NCBI RefSeq assembly: GCF_002002725.1
Contig: NZ_MUNW01000087.1
Location: forward strand, 1-62,955
From: Sinorhizobium sp. A49
GTDB taxonomy: Bacteria > Pseudomonadota > Alphaproteobacteria > Rhizobiales > Rhizobiaceae
Direction: 5' to 3'
Length of the DNA: 62,955 bases
Each line of letters begins with the position of its first letter. Within the stretch, counting starts at the first letter, position 1. Both the position numbers and the translations under genes were made by a program. Shown piece after piece: positions 34,237-43,738 of this stretch. Below the pieces are notes generated by a model. It was not told the DNA's origin, ran no database searches, and saw only the letters and a list, made by a program, of their open reading frames with translations.

Positions 34237-35202
34237 TTGCTCGGCTATATGATAAAACGGCTCCTCCAGATGATGCTGGTCCTCTTTGTGGTGTCCGTCA
34301 TTGTCTTCCTGATGATGAGCTTCACCGGGGATCCGGTGTTCATGGTCATTCCCATCGATTCCACCGCTGCCGAGATCGAGCAGGCGCGCCGCCTTCTGGG
34401 CCTGGACCAATCGCTCTTTAGCCAATACTGGATTTTCCTGTCCAACCTGTTGCAGGGCGATTTCGGGCGGTCCTATGTCTTCCGCCAACCGGCCATGGAT
34501 CTCATCCTCGAACGCTTGCCCGCGACCATGGAGATGGTGGTCGTTGCCATGGGGATCGCCACTGTCATTGCCATTCCGCTCGGCGTTTACGCCGGCGCCA
34601 ACCCGAACCGAGCCGCTTCCCGCAGCATCATGGCCGCGTCGCTCTTCGGCATTTCGCTGCCGGGGTTCTGGGTCGGCATGATGCTGATCTTCTTCTTCTC
34701 CGTTCGCTTCCAGTTCCTGCCCTCGTCAGGGCGTGGCGAAACGATCGAAGTGCTGGGGCTGCGCCTGTCGATTTTCACGGCGGACGGCTGGTCGCACATG
34801 ATCCTGCCGGCAGTCACGCTGGCGCTTGCCACGCTCGCCATCATCCTGCGCATCACCCGCGCCGGCATGATGGAGGTGATGCGGCAGGACTACATCAAGT
34901 TCGCCCGCGCGAAGGGCGCCTCGCGCCGACATATCCTCTTTGCGCACGGCCTGAAGAACGCTCTGATCCCAGTCGTCACCATCTTCGGCCTGCAACTCGG
35001 TGACCTCATCGCCTTTGCGACCATCACCGAGACGATCTTCGCCTGGCCCGGGACCGGGAAACTGCTGATCGATTCCATCTATCGCGGCGACCGGCCCGTC
35101 ATCGTCGTCTACCTGATGCTGACCGCCTTCATCTTTGTCGTGATCAATTTCCTCGTCGATATCGTCTACACGCTGATCGACCCTCGTATAACGGTCAAGT
35201 GA
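34237..35202 (+). CDS. Dipeptide/opine ABC transporter permease (DppB-like)
   Basis: 321 residues if TTG 34237 is used, or 317 from ATG 34249 (MIKRLLQMMLVLFVV). Six membrane segments. The family motif is near the C-terminus: YIKFARAKGASRRHILFAHG, LKNALIPVVTIFG. Forms the channel with the next gene product, whose start lies eight bases downstream. Confidence 0.9.
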   Translation: MLGYMIKRLLQMMLVLFVVSVIVFLMMSFTGDPVFMVIPIDSTAAEIEQARRLLGLDQSLFSQYWIFLSNLLQGDFGRSYVFRQPAMDLILERLPATMEMVVVAMGIATVIAIPLGVYAGANPNRAASRSIMAASLFGISLPGFWVGMMLIFFFSVRFQFLPSSGRGETIEVLGLRLSIFTADGWSHMILPAVTLALATLAIILRITRAGMMEVMRQDYIKFARAKGASRRHILFAHGLKNALIPVVTIFGLQLGDLIAFATITETIFAWPGTGKLLIDSIYRGDRPVIVVYLMLTAFIFVVINFLVDIVYTLIDPRITVK

Positions 35203-35209
35203 GGACCAG

Positions 35210-36082
35210 ATGAACCGCCTGCTTTCCTCCGAGTTCGTCTATAACTACCGTCGCAACATCCCTGCCGTGCTCGGCAGCGTGCTTGTTCTCGTCTTCGCGT
35301 TCCTCGCCATCATCGGACCGTTTCTCGTCTGGCAGGATCCCTACGACGTGTCGCAGCTCGAACTGATGGACAGCTTCAAACCCCCGGTCTGGCTGGAGGG
35401 TGGCGATCCGCGTTACCTGCTCGGCACCGACGGCCAGGGCCGCGATGTGCTCGCCTCGATCATCTACGGCGCGCGCATCTCCGCTTTTATCGGGCTTGCG
35501 GCGATGATCTGTTCGTGCGTGATCGGCACGACCCTCGGCCTGATGTCTGGCTACTATGGCGGCACGCTGGATGCCGTCATCATGCGGATCGCCGATATCC
35601 AGCTCTCCTTTCCCTCGATGCTGATTGCGCTGTTCCTGATGTCGGCGTTCGGAAATGGCATCGGCATGATCCTGATTGCACTCACTGCAGTCGGTTGGGT
35701 CGTCTATGCACGCACCGTGCGCGGCTCGACGCTGGGCGAAATCCAGAAAGAATATATTCAGGCGGCACGCGTCGCTGGCCTCAGCGATGCCCAGATCATC
35801 CGACGCCATGTGCTGCCGAACGTCCTGACACCGCTGATCGTCGTTTCGACCATTCAAGTTGGCAGCTTTATCCTGATCGAAGCATCACTGAGCTTCCTTG
35901 GCGTCGGTGTGCCAATCACCGAGCCGTCGCTCGGTCTTCTGGTCAAGGAAGGTTTCGATGTTCTCTTTTCCGGGATCTGGTGGACCTCGGCCTTTCCGGG
36001 CCTGTTCATCATGTTCCTCGTGTTCGGCATAAACCTGTTCGGCGATTTCCTGCGCGACGAACTCAATCCGCGGCTGCGTTAA
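35210..36082 (+). CDS. Dipeptide/opine ABC transporter permease (DppC-like)
   Basis: 290 residues. N-terminal cytoplasmic stretch and first membrane segment (AVLGSVLVLVFAFLAIIG), then LLGTDGQGRDVLASIIYGAR, a DppC hallmark, and the contact loop EYIQAARVAGLSDAQIIRRH. Heterodimer partner of the DppB-like protein. Confidence 0.9.
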   Translation: MNRLLSSEFVYNYRRNIPAVLGSVLVLVFAFLAIIGPFLVWQDPYDVSQLELMDSFKPPVWLEGGDPRYLLGTDGQGRDVLASIIYGARISAFIGLAAMICSCVIGTTLGLMSGYYGGTLDAVIMRIADIQLSFPSMLIALFLMSAFGNGIGMILIALTAVGWVVYARTVRGSTLGEIQKEYIQAARVAGLSDAQIIRRHVLPNVLTPLIVVSTIQVGSFILIEASLSFLGVGVPITEPSLGLLVKEGFDVLFSGIWWTSAFPGLFIMFLVFGINLFGDFLRDELNPRLR

Positions 36083-36103
36083 GCCATGAGGGAGGACGCG
36101 CGC

Positions 36104-37084
36104 ATGGCAGAACCTTTGCTCGACATCCGGGGCCTGCAAACCCATTTCCACACCTTTGGCGGACTTGTGAAGGCCGTCGACGGTGTCAGTTTCGACGTCA
36201 AGGCCGGCGAAATCGTCGGTCTTGTGGGGGAGTCCGGCGGCGGCAAGTCCGTGATCGGCTTCTCGATCGTCGGCCTAATCGATCCTCCGGGAAAAATCGT
36301 CGGCGGCGAGATCCGTTTCGATGGCCGTGACATCGCGAAGCTCGACGAACGCGCGATGCGCCGCGTGCGCGGGCGCGAGATCGCCATGGTCTTCCAGGAC
36401 CCGATGACCTCGCTCAATCCTGTCTATACAGTTGGCCGGCAGATGGACGAGGTGCTGCGCCTGCACACCGATCTCGATAAGGCCGCCCGGCGCGCGCGTT
36501 GCATTCGCATGCTGGAGGATGTCGGGATTTCCGAGGCCGACAAGAGGTTGGACGCCTATCCGCATCAGTTTTCCGGCGGCATGCGCCAGCGTGTCGTGAT
36601 CGCCATCGCGCTTCTTGCCGGGTCTCGTCTGATCATCGCCGACGAACCGACGACGGCCCTCGACGTGACCGTCCAGTCACAAATCCTTAAGCTCATGCGG
36701 CGTCAGGTCGAGGACACCGGCGCTGCCATGATCCTTGTCACGCACGATCTCGCCGTGGTGTCGGAAATGGCAGACCGCGTCGTGGTGCTTTATTGCGGCA
36801 GGGTGATCGAACGCGGCCTTACCGACGAGATCATTGCAAATCCCGCCCATCCCTACACCCGCGGATTGCTGGACAGCATTCCCCGCATTGCCGACCGGCA
36901 GCATCGCCTGCGGCAAATCCCGGGAACCGTCCCGGATATACGCTCGATCGGCCTCGGCTGTTCGTTCCGCGCGCGTTGCTCCCGCGCCCAGTCCCTATGC
37001 GCCGAACGCTCACCGGATCTTGCCCATGTCCGCGGATCTCTCGACGCCGCCTGTCATTTTCCACTTGAGGAGGCGGCTCGATGA
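36104..37084 (+). CDS. Dipeptide/opine ABC transporter ATP-binding protein (DppD-like)
   Basis: 326 residues from ATG 36104 (the frame opens at 36086). Walker [10 protein letters not shown]-loop [11 protein letters not shown], signature [15 protein letters not shown], Walker [14 protein letters not shown]-loop VTHDLAVV. The C-terminal oligopeptide-transporter extension carries Cys residues in [15 protein letters not shown], the iron-sulfur-type motif of DppD/OppD proteins. Stop and next start overlap. Confidence 0.9.
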   Translation: MAEPLLDIRGLQTHFHTFGGLVKAVDGVSFDVKAGEIVGLVGESGGGKSVIGFSIVGLIDPPGKIVGGEIRFDGRDIAKLDERAMRRVRGREIAMVFQDPMTSLNPVYTVGRQMDEVLRLHTDLDKAARRARCIRMLEDVGISEADKRLDAYPHQFSGGMRQRVVIAIALLAGSRLIIADEPTTALDVTVQSQILKLMRRQVEDTGAAMILVTHDLAVVSEMADRVVVLYCGRVIERGLTDEIIANPAHPYTRGLLDSIPRIADRQHRLRQIPGTVPDIRSIGLGCSFRARCSRAQSLCAERSPDLAHVRGSLDAACHFPLEEAAR

Positions 37085-38109
37085 CGCAACCCGTGCTTGA
37101 GGTCCGCAACCTCGTGAAAGCGTTCTCCATCGGCGGCGGCTTTTTCGATCGCCTGCAGATCGGCGGCGGGAAGCTGATTGCGCCGGAAAAAGTGCTGAAC
37201 GCGGTCAACGGTGTGTCGCTGTCGATTGCGCCCGGTGAAGTGCTGGCGCTCGTAGGCGAATCCGGCTGTGGGAAATCGACCGTCGCAAAGACTGTCGCGC
37301 GCATCCACGCCCCGACATCCGGCGAGATCCACATCGACGGAACAGAAGTCTCCAGCCTCGATCAGAAGGAACTGCGACCATTCCGGCGCAAACTCCAGAT
37401 GATCTTTCAGGACCCCTACGCGTCGCTCAACCCAAGACAGCGCATCAAGGACATCGTCATCGAGCCGATGCGCGCGCAGTCGGACAGGAAAATGAGCGGC
37501 CGGGAGCTCGATGCGGAGGCCATCAAGTTGCTCGGGCGTGTTGGCCTCAACGCGGAGCAGGCAAACCGATATCCTCATCAATTCTCCGGTGGCCAGCGCC
37601 AGCGTATCGGGATCGCCCGTGCATTGTCGGTGCGGCCCAAGGTGATCATCGCTGATGAGCCTGTGTCGGCGCTCGACGTGTCGATCCAGGCGCAGATCCT
37701 CAACCTGATGATGGATCTGCGCGACGAGTTCGGGCTGTCCTATCTTTTCGTATCCCATGACCTGTCGGTGGTTCACCATATCGCCGACCGGATTGCCGTC
37801 ATGTATCTCGGCTTCATGGTCGAGACGGCCTCGCGCGACCAGCTCTTTGCCAATCCGCGACATCCCTACACGCAAGCCTTGCTCTCCGCAGCGCCGAGCG
37901 TCGACAAGTCGCTGCGCAAGCCTGAGGTGGAAATCGCCGGCGAGGTACCGAGCGCATTGAACCTGCCCTCGGGCTGCTGCTTCAGAACCCGCTGTCCCCT
38001 CGCCTTCTCGCGATGCGCAGTGGAGCGCCCGGCCCTCCGCCCGCAGCCCGGCGGCGGCAGCGTTGCCTGCCATCTGCACGATCCCGCCCCGGAGGCCTTC
38101 ACGTCATGA
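37081..38109 (+). CDS. Dipeptide/opine ABC transporter ATP-binding protein (DppF-like)
   Basis: 342 residues. Walker A GESGCGKST, Q-loop IFQDPYASLNP, signature FSGGQRQRIGIARAL, Walker B VIIADEPVSALD, H-loop VSHDLSVV, and the C-terminal Cys motif GCCFRTRCPLAFSRC. Second ATPase of the importer; overlaps the next gene's ATG by four bases. Confidence 0.9.
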   Translation: MTQPVLEVRNLVKAFSIGGGFFDRLQIGGGKLIAPEKVLNAVNGVSLSIAPGEVLALVGESGCGKSTVAKTVARIHAPTSGEIHIDGTEVSSLDQKELRPFRRKLQMIFQDPYASLNPRQRIKDIVIEPMRAQSDRKMSGRELDAEAIKLLGRVGLNAEQANRYPHQFSGGQRQRIGIARALSVRPKVIIADEPVSALDVSIQAQILNLMMDLRDEFGLSYLFVSHDLSVVHHIADRIAVMYLGFMVETASRDQLFANPRHPYTQALLSAAPSVDKSLRKPEVEIAGEVPSALNLPSGCCFRTRCPLAFSRCAVERPALRPQPGGGSVACHLHDPAPEAFTS

Positions 38110-39575
38110 ACACAGCGACAATCGCCCAACCGCGGCTGCGGCTTGAAGACCCGCACGACTGCACGGACGCAAACGACGTCCTGTGCGTCTTCGATGCCTT
38201 CTTCGATGGTCTCGTGCGGTATGGCCAGGACGGCAGCTACGTTCCGGCACTCGCTGAGCGCTGGCACGTGTCAGACGATGCCCGGACATGGACATTCCGC
38301 CTGCGCGAGGCCCTGACTTTCCACGACGGCACCACCTGCAATGCCGATGCAGTCATCCTTTCGCTGCGCCGGATGTCACGCGCGGACAAGGGGTACACGC
38401 TGGGTGCACCCGGCGTCTGGCACCAATATCTCGGCGATGCGCTGATCACTGCCCTGGATGCCAGGACGGTCGAAATCGCCCTCGCCCGTCCCATGGCCGA
38501 TCTTCTGGACATCCTTGTCTACGGCTATGTGATCGCGCCGGGTGCACTCGACCGCTACGAAGGCGGCGATGTCTCGGTACCGATCGGCACAGGTCCCTAC
38601 CGTTTCGAGAGTTTCCACGCCGGCCACGACATCACCGGCCGCCGTTTTGACGGCTGGCATGGCAAGAAACCTGCAAACGAGCAGATCCGTTTTGTTTTCG
38701 AACCGGATGCAGGCCGACGTCAGGCTATGCTTGTTGCTGGCGAAGCGCAGGTCGCAAATAGCCTCGATTTCCAGCTTTCCCATGCGCTTGATGGCACCGA
38801 TGGCTTTACCCGCGCGGTTTCGCTGGTTCCTGTCTCGATCATCTACCTCTTCAACAGCACCAGCGGACCGTTCGCCGATCAGCGCATTCGGCGCGCAGCC
38901 AATCTCGCGCTCGACCGGCAGGCGCTGGTAGACATGGTCGTCGCTGGTGCCGCCCGGCCACTGATCGGTTTTGTAAGCCCCGCACATTTCGGCGTCACGG
39001 ATGCCACCGGCGGTCTGGAACGCGATCTCGCCGAAGCAAAACGCCTGCTTGCTGCGGCTGGCCATACCGACGGTCTGGTCATCGAGGTCGACTGCCCGAC
39101 GCGTTTGCCGGATGAAGCGGAAGCTCTGACCACTGCCGTTGAACAGCAACTCTCGGAAATCGGCATATCGTTCCGCGTCCATCGTCACGAAGATCGCGAG
39201 GCGTATGCCCATGGCGTGCGCCTTAAACAGGTGCGTGACATGTGCGTCTTCGACTCCAGTCCGCTTAGTACTTTCCGCGTGCTGGCCGAAAAGATCGACG
39301 CGCGCGCGCGCGGCTCCTGGTGGCTCGGTTATCACAACAGCGAGGTCGAGCAGTTGATCGACCAGGGTCGGCGCACAACGAATGATGCTGCGCGCGGGGC
39401 GATTTACGAAAACGCCTTTCGATTGCTGCAAAAGGACCCGCCTTGGCTCTATCTCTATAATCCCTTGCGCGTCACCGGATTGGCCGGCGATCATCCGAAC
39501 TGGCGCATGCGCCCCGACGCTGTCCTAGACGTTAATGCTCTGCCCGGTTTCTCCTCGGAAGGAATAATGTCGTGA
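38106..39575 (+). CDS. SBP family 5 protein without a signal peptide
   Basis: 489 residues from ATG 38106, coupled to the DppF-like gene by ATGA. Family 5 features are complete: FDGLVRYGQDGSYVPALAER, WTFRLREALTFHDGTTCNAD, TGPYRFESF. The protein begins MNTATIAQPRLRLEDPHDCT, with no hydrophobic signal; upstream in-frame codons lie within the ATPase gene and are Arg/Pro-rich. It is therefore predicted cytoplasmic, or exported by an unrecognised route. It is a paralogue of the exported binding protein at 32593, not a duplicate. Confidence 0.8.
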   Translation: MNTATIAQPRLRLEDPHDCTDANDVLCVFDAFFDGLVRYGQDGSYVPALAERWHVSDDARTWTFRLREALTFHDGTTCNADAVILSLRRMSRADKGYTLGAPGVWHQYLGDALITALDARTVEIALARPMADLLDILVYGYVIAPGALDRYEGGDVSVPIGTGPYRFESFHAGHDITGRRFDGWHGKKPANEQIRFVFEPDAGRRQAMLVAGEAQVANSLDFQLSHALDGTDGFTRAVSLVPVSIIYLFNSTSGPFADQRIRRAANLALDRQALVDMVVAGAARPLIGFVSPAHFGVTDATGGLERDLAEAKRLLAAAGHTDGLVIEVDCPTRLPDEAEALTTAVEQQLSEIGISFRVHRHEDREAYAHGVRLKQVRDMCVFDSSPLSTFRVLAEKIDARARGSWWLGYHNSEVEQLIDQGRRTTNDAARGAIYENAFRLLQKDPPWLYLYNPLRVTGLAGDHPNWRMRPDAVLDVNALPGFSSEGIMS

Positions 39576-41032
39576 TCGATATCGATCTGCTGTTCTCCGG
39601 TGGAACCGTCATCACCATGGATGCCAGCCGCCGGGTTATCGATGACGGCGCTGTTGCCGTGCTTGCCGACCGGATTATAGACGTCGGCTCCGCAGCCGCT
39701 TTGGCGTCCTGCTATCGTGCCGGCCGCACCATCGATACCTCCGGCAAGGTTGTCATGCCCGGCCTGATCGACGTCCACGCCCATGCCGGCCATGGCCTGA
39801 TCAAAACGATGGGCATGGAGCAGGCCGGTTGCTGGGAAGAGATTGTCAACACGGCCTATACCGTCGGCACGACGCCAGAATTCTGGCATGCCGAAGCGCA
39901 GCTTGCCGCCCTGGAACGGCTTCGCTTTGGCGTGACCTGCGGCGTATCGCTGCTCGGTGGCGGCGACACGATCATGCGTACCGACGATCCTGTGTATGGT
40001 TATGCCCATTGTGAGGCCGTAGCCGCCATCGGTACGCGTTCCGTGGTTGCCGTCGGTTCAACACGCCCGCCCCATCCGCGCACCTATGCACGTTGGGATG
40101 GACGCAAGCGCCATGAACACGCTGTCACATTCGAGGATCAGCTCACAGTCTCGCGCTCGTTGCTGGAAAACTGGCACGGCAAGGGGCGCATACGCATTGC
40201 CCTGCTGACACCCGTGCTGCGCGACGAGCACGCCGAAACGCTCTCCGTCAGCGACTATGAAGCCGCCGTTTCCCAGACGCAGACGATGCGGGCCCTGTCG
40301 CGTGACGCCGGTGTCATCTTCACCCAGGACGGCCACTGGCGTGGCTCGGTCGCGCGGGCGAAGGATATCGGCATGCTGGGTCCGGATGCGCTGCTCTCGC
40401 ATGCGATCGACCTCAGCGCAGAAGAAATCCGGATCGTTGCGGATACCGGCACGCGCATTGCGCACAATCCCAGCGCGATCGCCTCGGTTCTCGGTCGATG
40501 CCCGGCAATCGAATTGATCGAAGCCAGCGCGGTCGTAGCGCTCGGTTCTGACGCCACGGCTCCGGATCGCTCCTCCGACATGTTCCGCCATATGCAGCAG
40601 TGCATGCATTATCATCGGACATTCTTCCGCGACCCTTCCGTCCTTCCACCCGGCAAAGTTCTCGAAATGGCAACCATTGATGCCGCAACGGCACTTGGCC
40701 TCGATGGCGAAATCGGCTCACTCGAAGCTGGCAAGAAAGCCGACATCGTCGTCATCGACATGGATCGTCCCCATCTGGCGCCGTTCCAGATGCCAGTTTT
40801 CCGCGCCGTTTATTTTGCCAACGGCAACGATGTCGAAATGGTCGTGATCGACGGCGAAGTGCTGCTTGAAGCCGGTCGGCCGGTGAAGGCAGATACAACG
40901 GCAATCCTCGCCGCCGCCAATCGCGAAGCGGACGCGCTTATTGCGCGCATGAACCTAAAATCGATGATCGGCCTGCCCGAGGGCTTCTTTGGCGCGGCGC
41001 GCTATCCGAACGCAACCCCTTCCGTCGAATGA
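39572..41032 (+). CDS. Amidohydrolase of the chlorohydrolase/deaminase family
   Basis: 486 residues from GTG 39572 (GTGA overlap with the preceding stop). Metal motif DVHAHAGHG, later His in LLSHAIDLSAEEI and Asp in LGSDATAPDRSSDM. This places it with the TrzN/AtzA, guanine deaminase and SsnA-like hydrolases that remove amino, halo or similar groups from N-heterocycles. The usual HxxE segment is replaced by FTQDGHWRGS. It probably performs a hydrolytic step on the imported substrate. Confidence 0.82.
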   Translation: MIDIDLLFSGGTVITMDASRRVIDDGAVAVLADRIIDVGSAAALASCYRAGRTIDTSGKVVMPGLIDVHAHAGHGLIKTMGMEQAGCWEEIVNTAYTVGTTPEFWHAEAQLAALERLRFGVTCGVSLLGGGDTIMRTDDPVYGYAHCEAVAAIGTRSVVAVGSTRPPHPRTYARWDGRKRHEHAVTFEDQLTVSRSLLENWHGKGRIRIALLTPVLRDEHAETLSVSDYEAAVSQTQTMRALSRDAGVIFTQDGHWRGSVARAKDIGMLGPDALLSHAIDLSAEEIRIVADTGTRIAHNPSAIASVLGRCPAIELIEASAVVALGSDATAPDRSSDMFRHMQQCMHYHRTFFRDPSVLPPGKVLEMATIDAATALGLDGEIGSLEAGKKADIVVIDMDRPHLAPFQMPVFRAVYFANGNDVEMVVIDGEVLLEAGRPVKADTTAILAAANREADALIARMNLKSMIGLPEGFFGAARYPNATPSVE

Positions 41033-41040
41033 GGACTGCC

Positions 41041-41973
41041 ATGACAAGACTGACAGAGGACGCAAACGGCGTCTATATTATCGCGTTGACACCGTTCACC
41101 GACACTGGCGCGCTCGATCTCGACAGCACCGACCGCATGGTCGACTTCTATATGGAACGCGGCGCCACGGGATTGACCGTGCTCGGAATGATGGGCGAGG
41201 CCCAGAAGTTGACGACGGAGGAATCGCAGACTTACGTCAAGCGCATCCTGAAGCGAGTCGATGGCCGGCTGCCGGTGGTCGCAGGTGTTTCCTCCGCGGG
41301 CTTCGCCCCGATGAAGACGCTAACCGAAATGATGATGGGCGACGGTGCAGCGGGCGTGATGATCGCCCCGCCGTCGACGCTGCGAAACGATCAGCAGATC
41401 ATCGGCTACTACCAGCAGGCAGGCGATTTTCTCGGCGACGTTCCGTTCGTTCTTCAGGATTTTCCGCTCGTCACCTCCGTGACGATCCCGGTTTCGGTGA
41501 TACAGACCATCATCGACCAGGTTCCCACCTGCGTCTGCCTCAAGCATGAAGACTGGCCGGGCCTTAGCAAGATTACCGCTTTGCGCAAGTCTGCGGAAAC
41601 GCAGGGTAAGCGCCGTATCTCGATCCTTTGTGGCAATGGCGGCATGTTCTTACCGGAAGAAATGGCACGCGGCGCCGATGGCGCGATGACCGGCTTTGCC
41701 TATCCCGAGATGATGCGGGATGTCGTGCGTTTCCAGCGCGAAGGTGAGCTTGCCCGGTCACAGGATATCTTCGACGCCTATCTGCCGCTGGCACGTTACG
41801 AACAGCAGCCTGGCCTCGGGCTTTCCATCCGTAAATATATCATGGCAAAGCGCGGCGCGATTGCGTCCGCTGCTCTGCGCAAACCCGGTTCCAGCCTTTC
41901 GAAGGACGACATTTCCGAAATCGAACGGCTTATCGGACGACAGACCGAACGACTGCAGGAGCTTGGCCAATGA
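41041..41973 (+). CDS. Dihydrodipicolinate synthase/N-acetylneuraminate lyase family aldolase
   Basis: 310 residues from ATG 41041, with GAGGACTG just upstream; an alternative ATG at 41029 overlaps the previous stop. TIM-barrel class I aldolase with GMMGEAQKLTTEE and the Schiff-base Lys in CVCLKHEDWPG. The conserved Tyr of the YN.P motif is replaced by LQDFP, as in some catabolic aldolases. It probably cleaves or hydrates a 2-keto acid late in the pathway. Confidence 0.85.
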   Translation: MTRLTEDANGVYIIALTPFTDTGALDLDSTDRMVDFYMERGATGLTVLGMMGEAQKLTTEESQTYVKRILKRVDGRLPVVAGVSSAGFAPMKTLTEMMMGDGAAGVMIAPPSTLRNDQQIIGYYQQAGDFLGDVPFVLQDFPLVTSVTIPVSVIQTIIDQVPTCVCLKHEDWPGLSKITALRKSAETQGKRRISILCGNGGMFLPEEMARGADGAMTGFAYPEMMRDVVRFQREGELARSQDIFDAYLPLARYEQQPGLGLSIRKYIMAKRGAIASAALRKPGSSLSKDDISEIERLIGRQTERLQELGQ

Positions 41974-42752
41974 AACTCGGACTTGAAAACAAGACAGCCC
42001 TCGTGCTCGGCGCAAGCCGCGGCCTGGGCGCCGCCATCGCTGCCGGACTCGCGCAGGAAGGCGCAAACGTCTATGCCGCGGCAAGGTCGGCCTACAAGAT
42101 AGAAGCCTGGGCCAACGCTTTGCCGCAAGGCGCCGGTCCGGTGATGCCCACGCAGCTTGATCTCGGCGCTCTCGCGAGCATTGATGACCTTTGCGACCGC
42201 CTTCTGGCAAAGGGTGGCGTCGATATCCTGATCAACAACACCGGTGGCCCGCCGCCGGCCGCCGCTCTTGACGCTTCGCGCACCGACTGGATTGCTCAGT
42301 TCGAAACGATGGCCGCAAACCTCTTTCATCTGACCGGCCGGCTGCTGCCGGCGATGCGGACAAAAAAGTGGGGCCGGATCATCACTCTGACCTCATCCGG
42401 CGTAGAACAGCCGATCCCACAGCTGGCACTCTCCAACGGGATCCGCTCGGCCATCGTCGGTTGGTCGAAAACGCTCGCAAACGAAGTCGCCGCCGATGGC
42501 GTCACCGTGAACGTCCTCCTGCCCGGCCGCATTCGTACACAGCGCATTGACGAACTTGACGCAAACGCTGCAAAGCGATCCGAGAGAAGCATTGCCGATG
42601 TGGCTGCCGCATCTGCCGCGAGCATTCCTGTCGGCCGTTACGGACGCCCGGAAGAGTTTGCGGATGTTGCCGTGTTTCTGGCATCCGAGCGCGCATCCTA
42701 TGTGACCGGATCAAAAATCAGGGTCGATGGTGGCGCAATTCGCGGAATTTAA
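41970..42752 (+). CDS. SDR family oxidoreductase with non-canonical active site
   Basis: 260 residues, ATGA overlap with the aldolase gene. Rossmann motif GASRGLG and NNTGG are present, and the C-terminus YVTGSKIRVDGG is typical. The Ser of TLTSSG is kept, but the YxxxK position reads LSNGIRSA, so both Tyr and Lys are absent. Similar SDRs exist, so this is a clade trait. Last gene of the coupled series. Confidence 0.82.
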   Translation: MKLGLENKTALVLGASRGLGAAIAAGLAQEGANVYAAARSAYKIEAWANALPQGAGPVMPTQLDLGALASIDDLCDRLLAKGGVDILINNTGGPPPAAALDASRTDWIAQFETMAANLFHLTGRLLPAMRTKKWGRIITLTSSGVEQPIPQLALSNGIRSAIVGWSKTLANEVAADGVTVNVLLPGRIRTQRIDELDANAAKRSERSIADVAAASAASIPVGRYGRPEEFADVAVFLASERASYVTGSKIRVDGGAIRGI

Positions 42753-42820
42753 CGCCGTCAAATGCAGCGGCAAGCCTGACTTTGTGCAAAATTCCGTTGT
42801 GCTGCTTGGGAAGTCATAAG

Positions 42821-43612
42821 ATGCAAGTACCATTTTTTCAGATAGATGCGTTTACCACAACCCGTTTCAAGGGAAACCCGGCGGCCGTCATGGTCTTGCC
42901 GAGCTTCCCAAGCGACACCGTGTTGCAAACGATCGCGGCCGAGAACAATCTCGCGGAAACGGCATTCCTGGTTCCCGGGGAGAAGGACTATCGCCTTCGC
43001 TGGTTCACACCCGCCGTAGAGGTGCCGCTGTGCGGCCACGCTACTCTTGCAAGTGCGGCCGTCGTGATGGAGCGTCTCGACTTAGAGCGCGATACTGTTG
43101 CATTCAGCACGGCGAGCGGCCTTTTGAATGTTTGGCGCAAGGACGGGAGGTACGTCCTCGATTTCCCATCCAGGCAGTCTGAAGAGATCAGTATCCCTGC
43201 GGCCATGACCTCTGCGCTGAACGCAACGCCTGTCGAAGTTTACAGCAGCCAATACAACTATCTCGTGTTGCTGGACAGCGCAAAGGCAGTACGCGAACTC
43301 AAACCAGATTTCGCGGCGATAGCCGGTTTTGATCGTCCGGGCGTAATCGTTACCGCCCAAGGCGATGAAGGGTTCGATTTTGTGAGCCGATACTTTGCTC
43401 CCTCGAAGGGTGTTCAGGAAGATTCGGTGACGGGTGCCGCTCATTGCATGCTGGCACCGTACTGGGCAGCCAAGACCGGCAAGTCGGCTTTCCGCGCCTA
43501 CCAGGCTTCGCAACGCGGTGGCGAAGTGACGTGTCGTCTCTCCGGCGACCGTGTCGAACTGGAAGGAAGCTGCGTATTTTTCATCGAGGGACATGCGGAA
43601 ATAGAACTCTAA
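42821..43612 (+). CDS. PhzF family isomerase/epimerase
   Basis: 263 residues from ATG 42821 (MQVPFFQIDAFTTTRFKGNP). The family motif with the catalytic Glu is in AAENNLAETAFL, and the twin-domain signature PLCGHATLASA and DSVTGAAHCMLAPYW are both present. PhzF proteins act as isomerases by proton transfer or as 3-hydroxyproline-type enzymes. It follows the coupled run by about 70 bases and may use one of its products. Confidence 0.88.
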   Translation: MQVPFFQIDAFTTTRFKGNPAAVMVLPSFPSDTVLQTIAAENNLAETAFLVPGEKDYRLRWFTPAVEVPLCGHATLASAAVVMERLDLERDTVAFSTASGLLNVWRKDGRYVLDFPSRQSEEISIPAAMTSALNATPVEVYSSQYNYLVLLDSAKAVRELKPDFAAIAGFDRPGVIVTAQGDEGFDFVSRYFAPSKGVQEDSVTGAAHCMLAPYWAAKTGKSAFRAYQASQRGGEVTCRLSGDRVELEGSCVFFIEGHAEIEL

Positions 43613-43738
43613 ATGTCTATATGGATCTCACCAGCAATCCGTCTTCCCGGGAATTTTGGTGATCAACTCGGCTGCCGGTGTGCCGGTCTTGAACCGAATC
43701 GAACCGACGGCAACTAAAGAAGGTGTTCGCGATCGGAA

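Noticed and set aside
32650-34488. Minus-strand open frame of 612 codons
   Set aside because: Antisense to the family 5 binding protein; the composition is typical of the complement of a GC-rich gene and no domain is visible.
43689-43712. GAATCGAACCGACGGC, a third T-arm-like string
   Set aside because: Same reason; it may be chance in GC-rich DNA.
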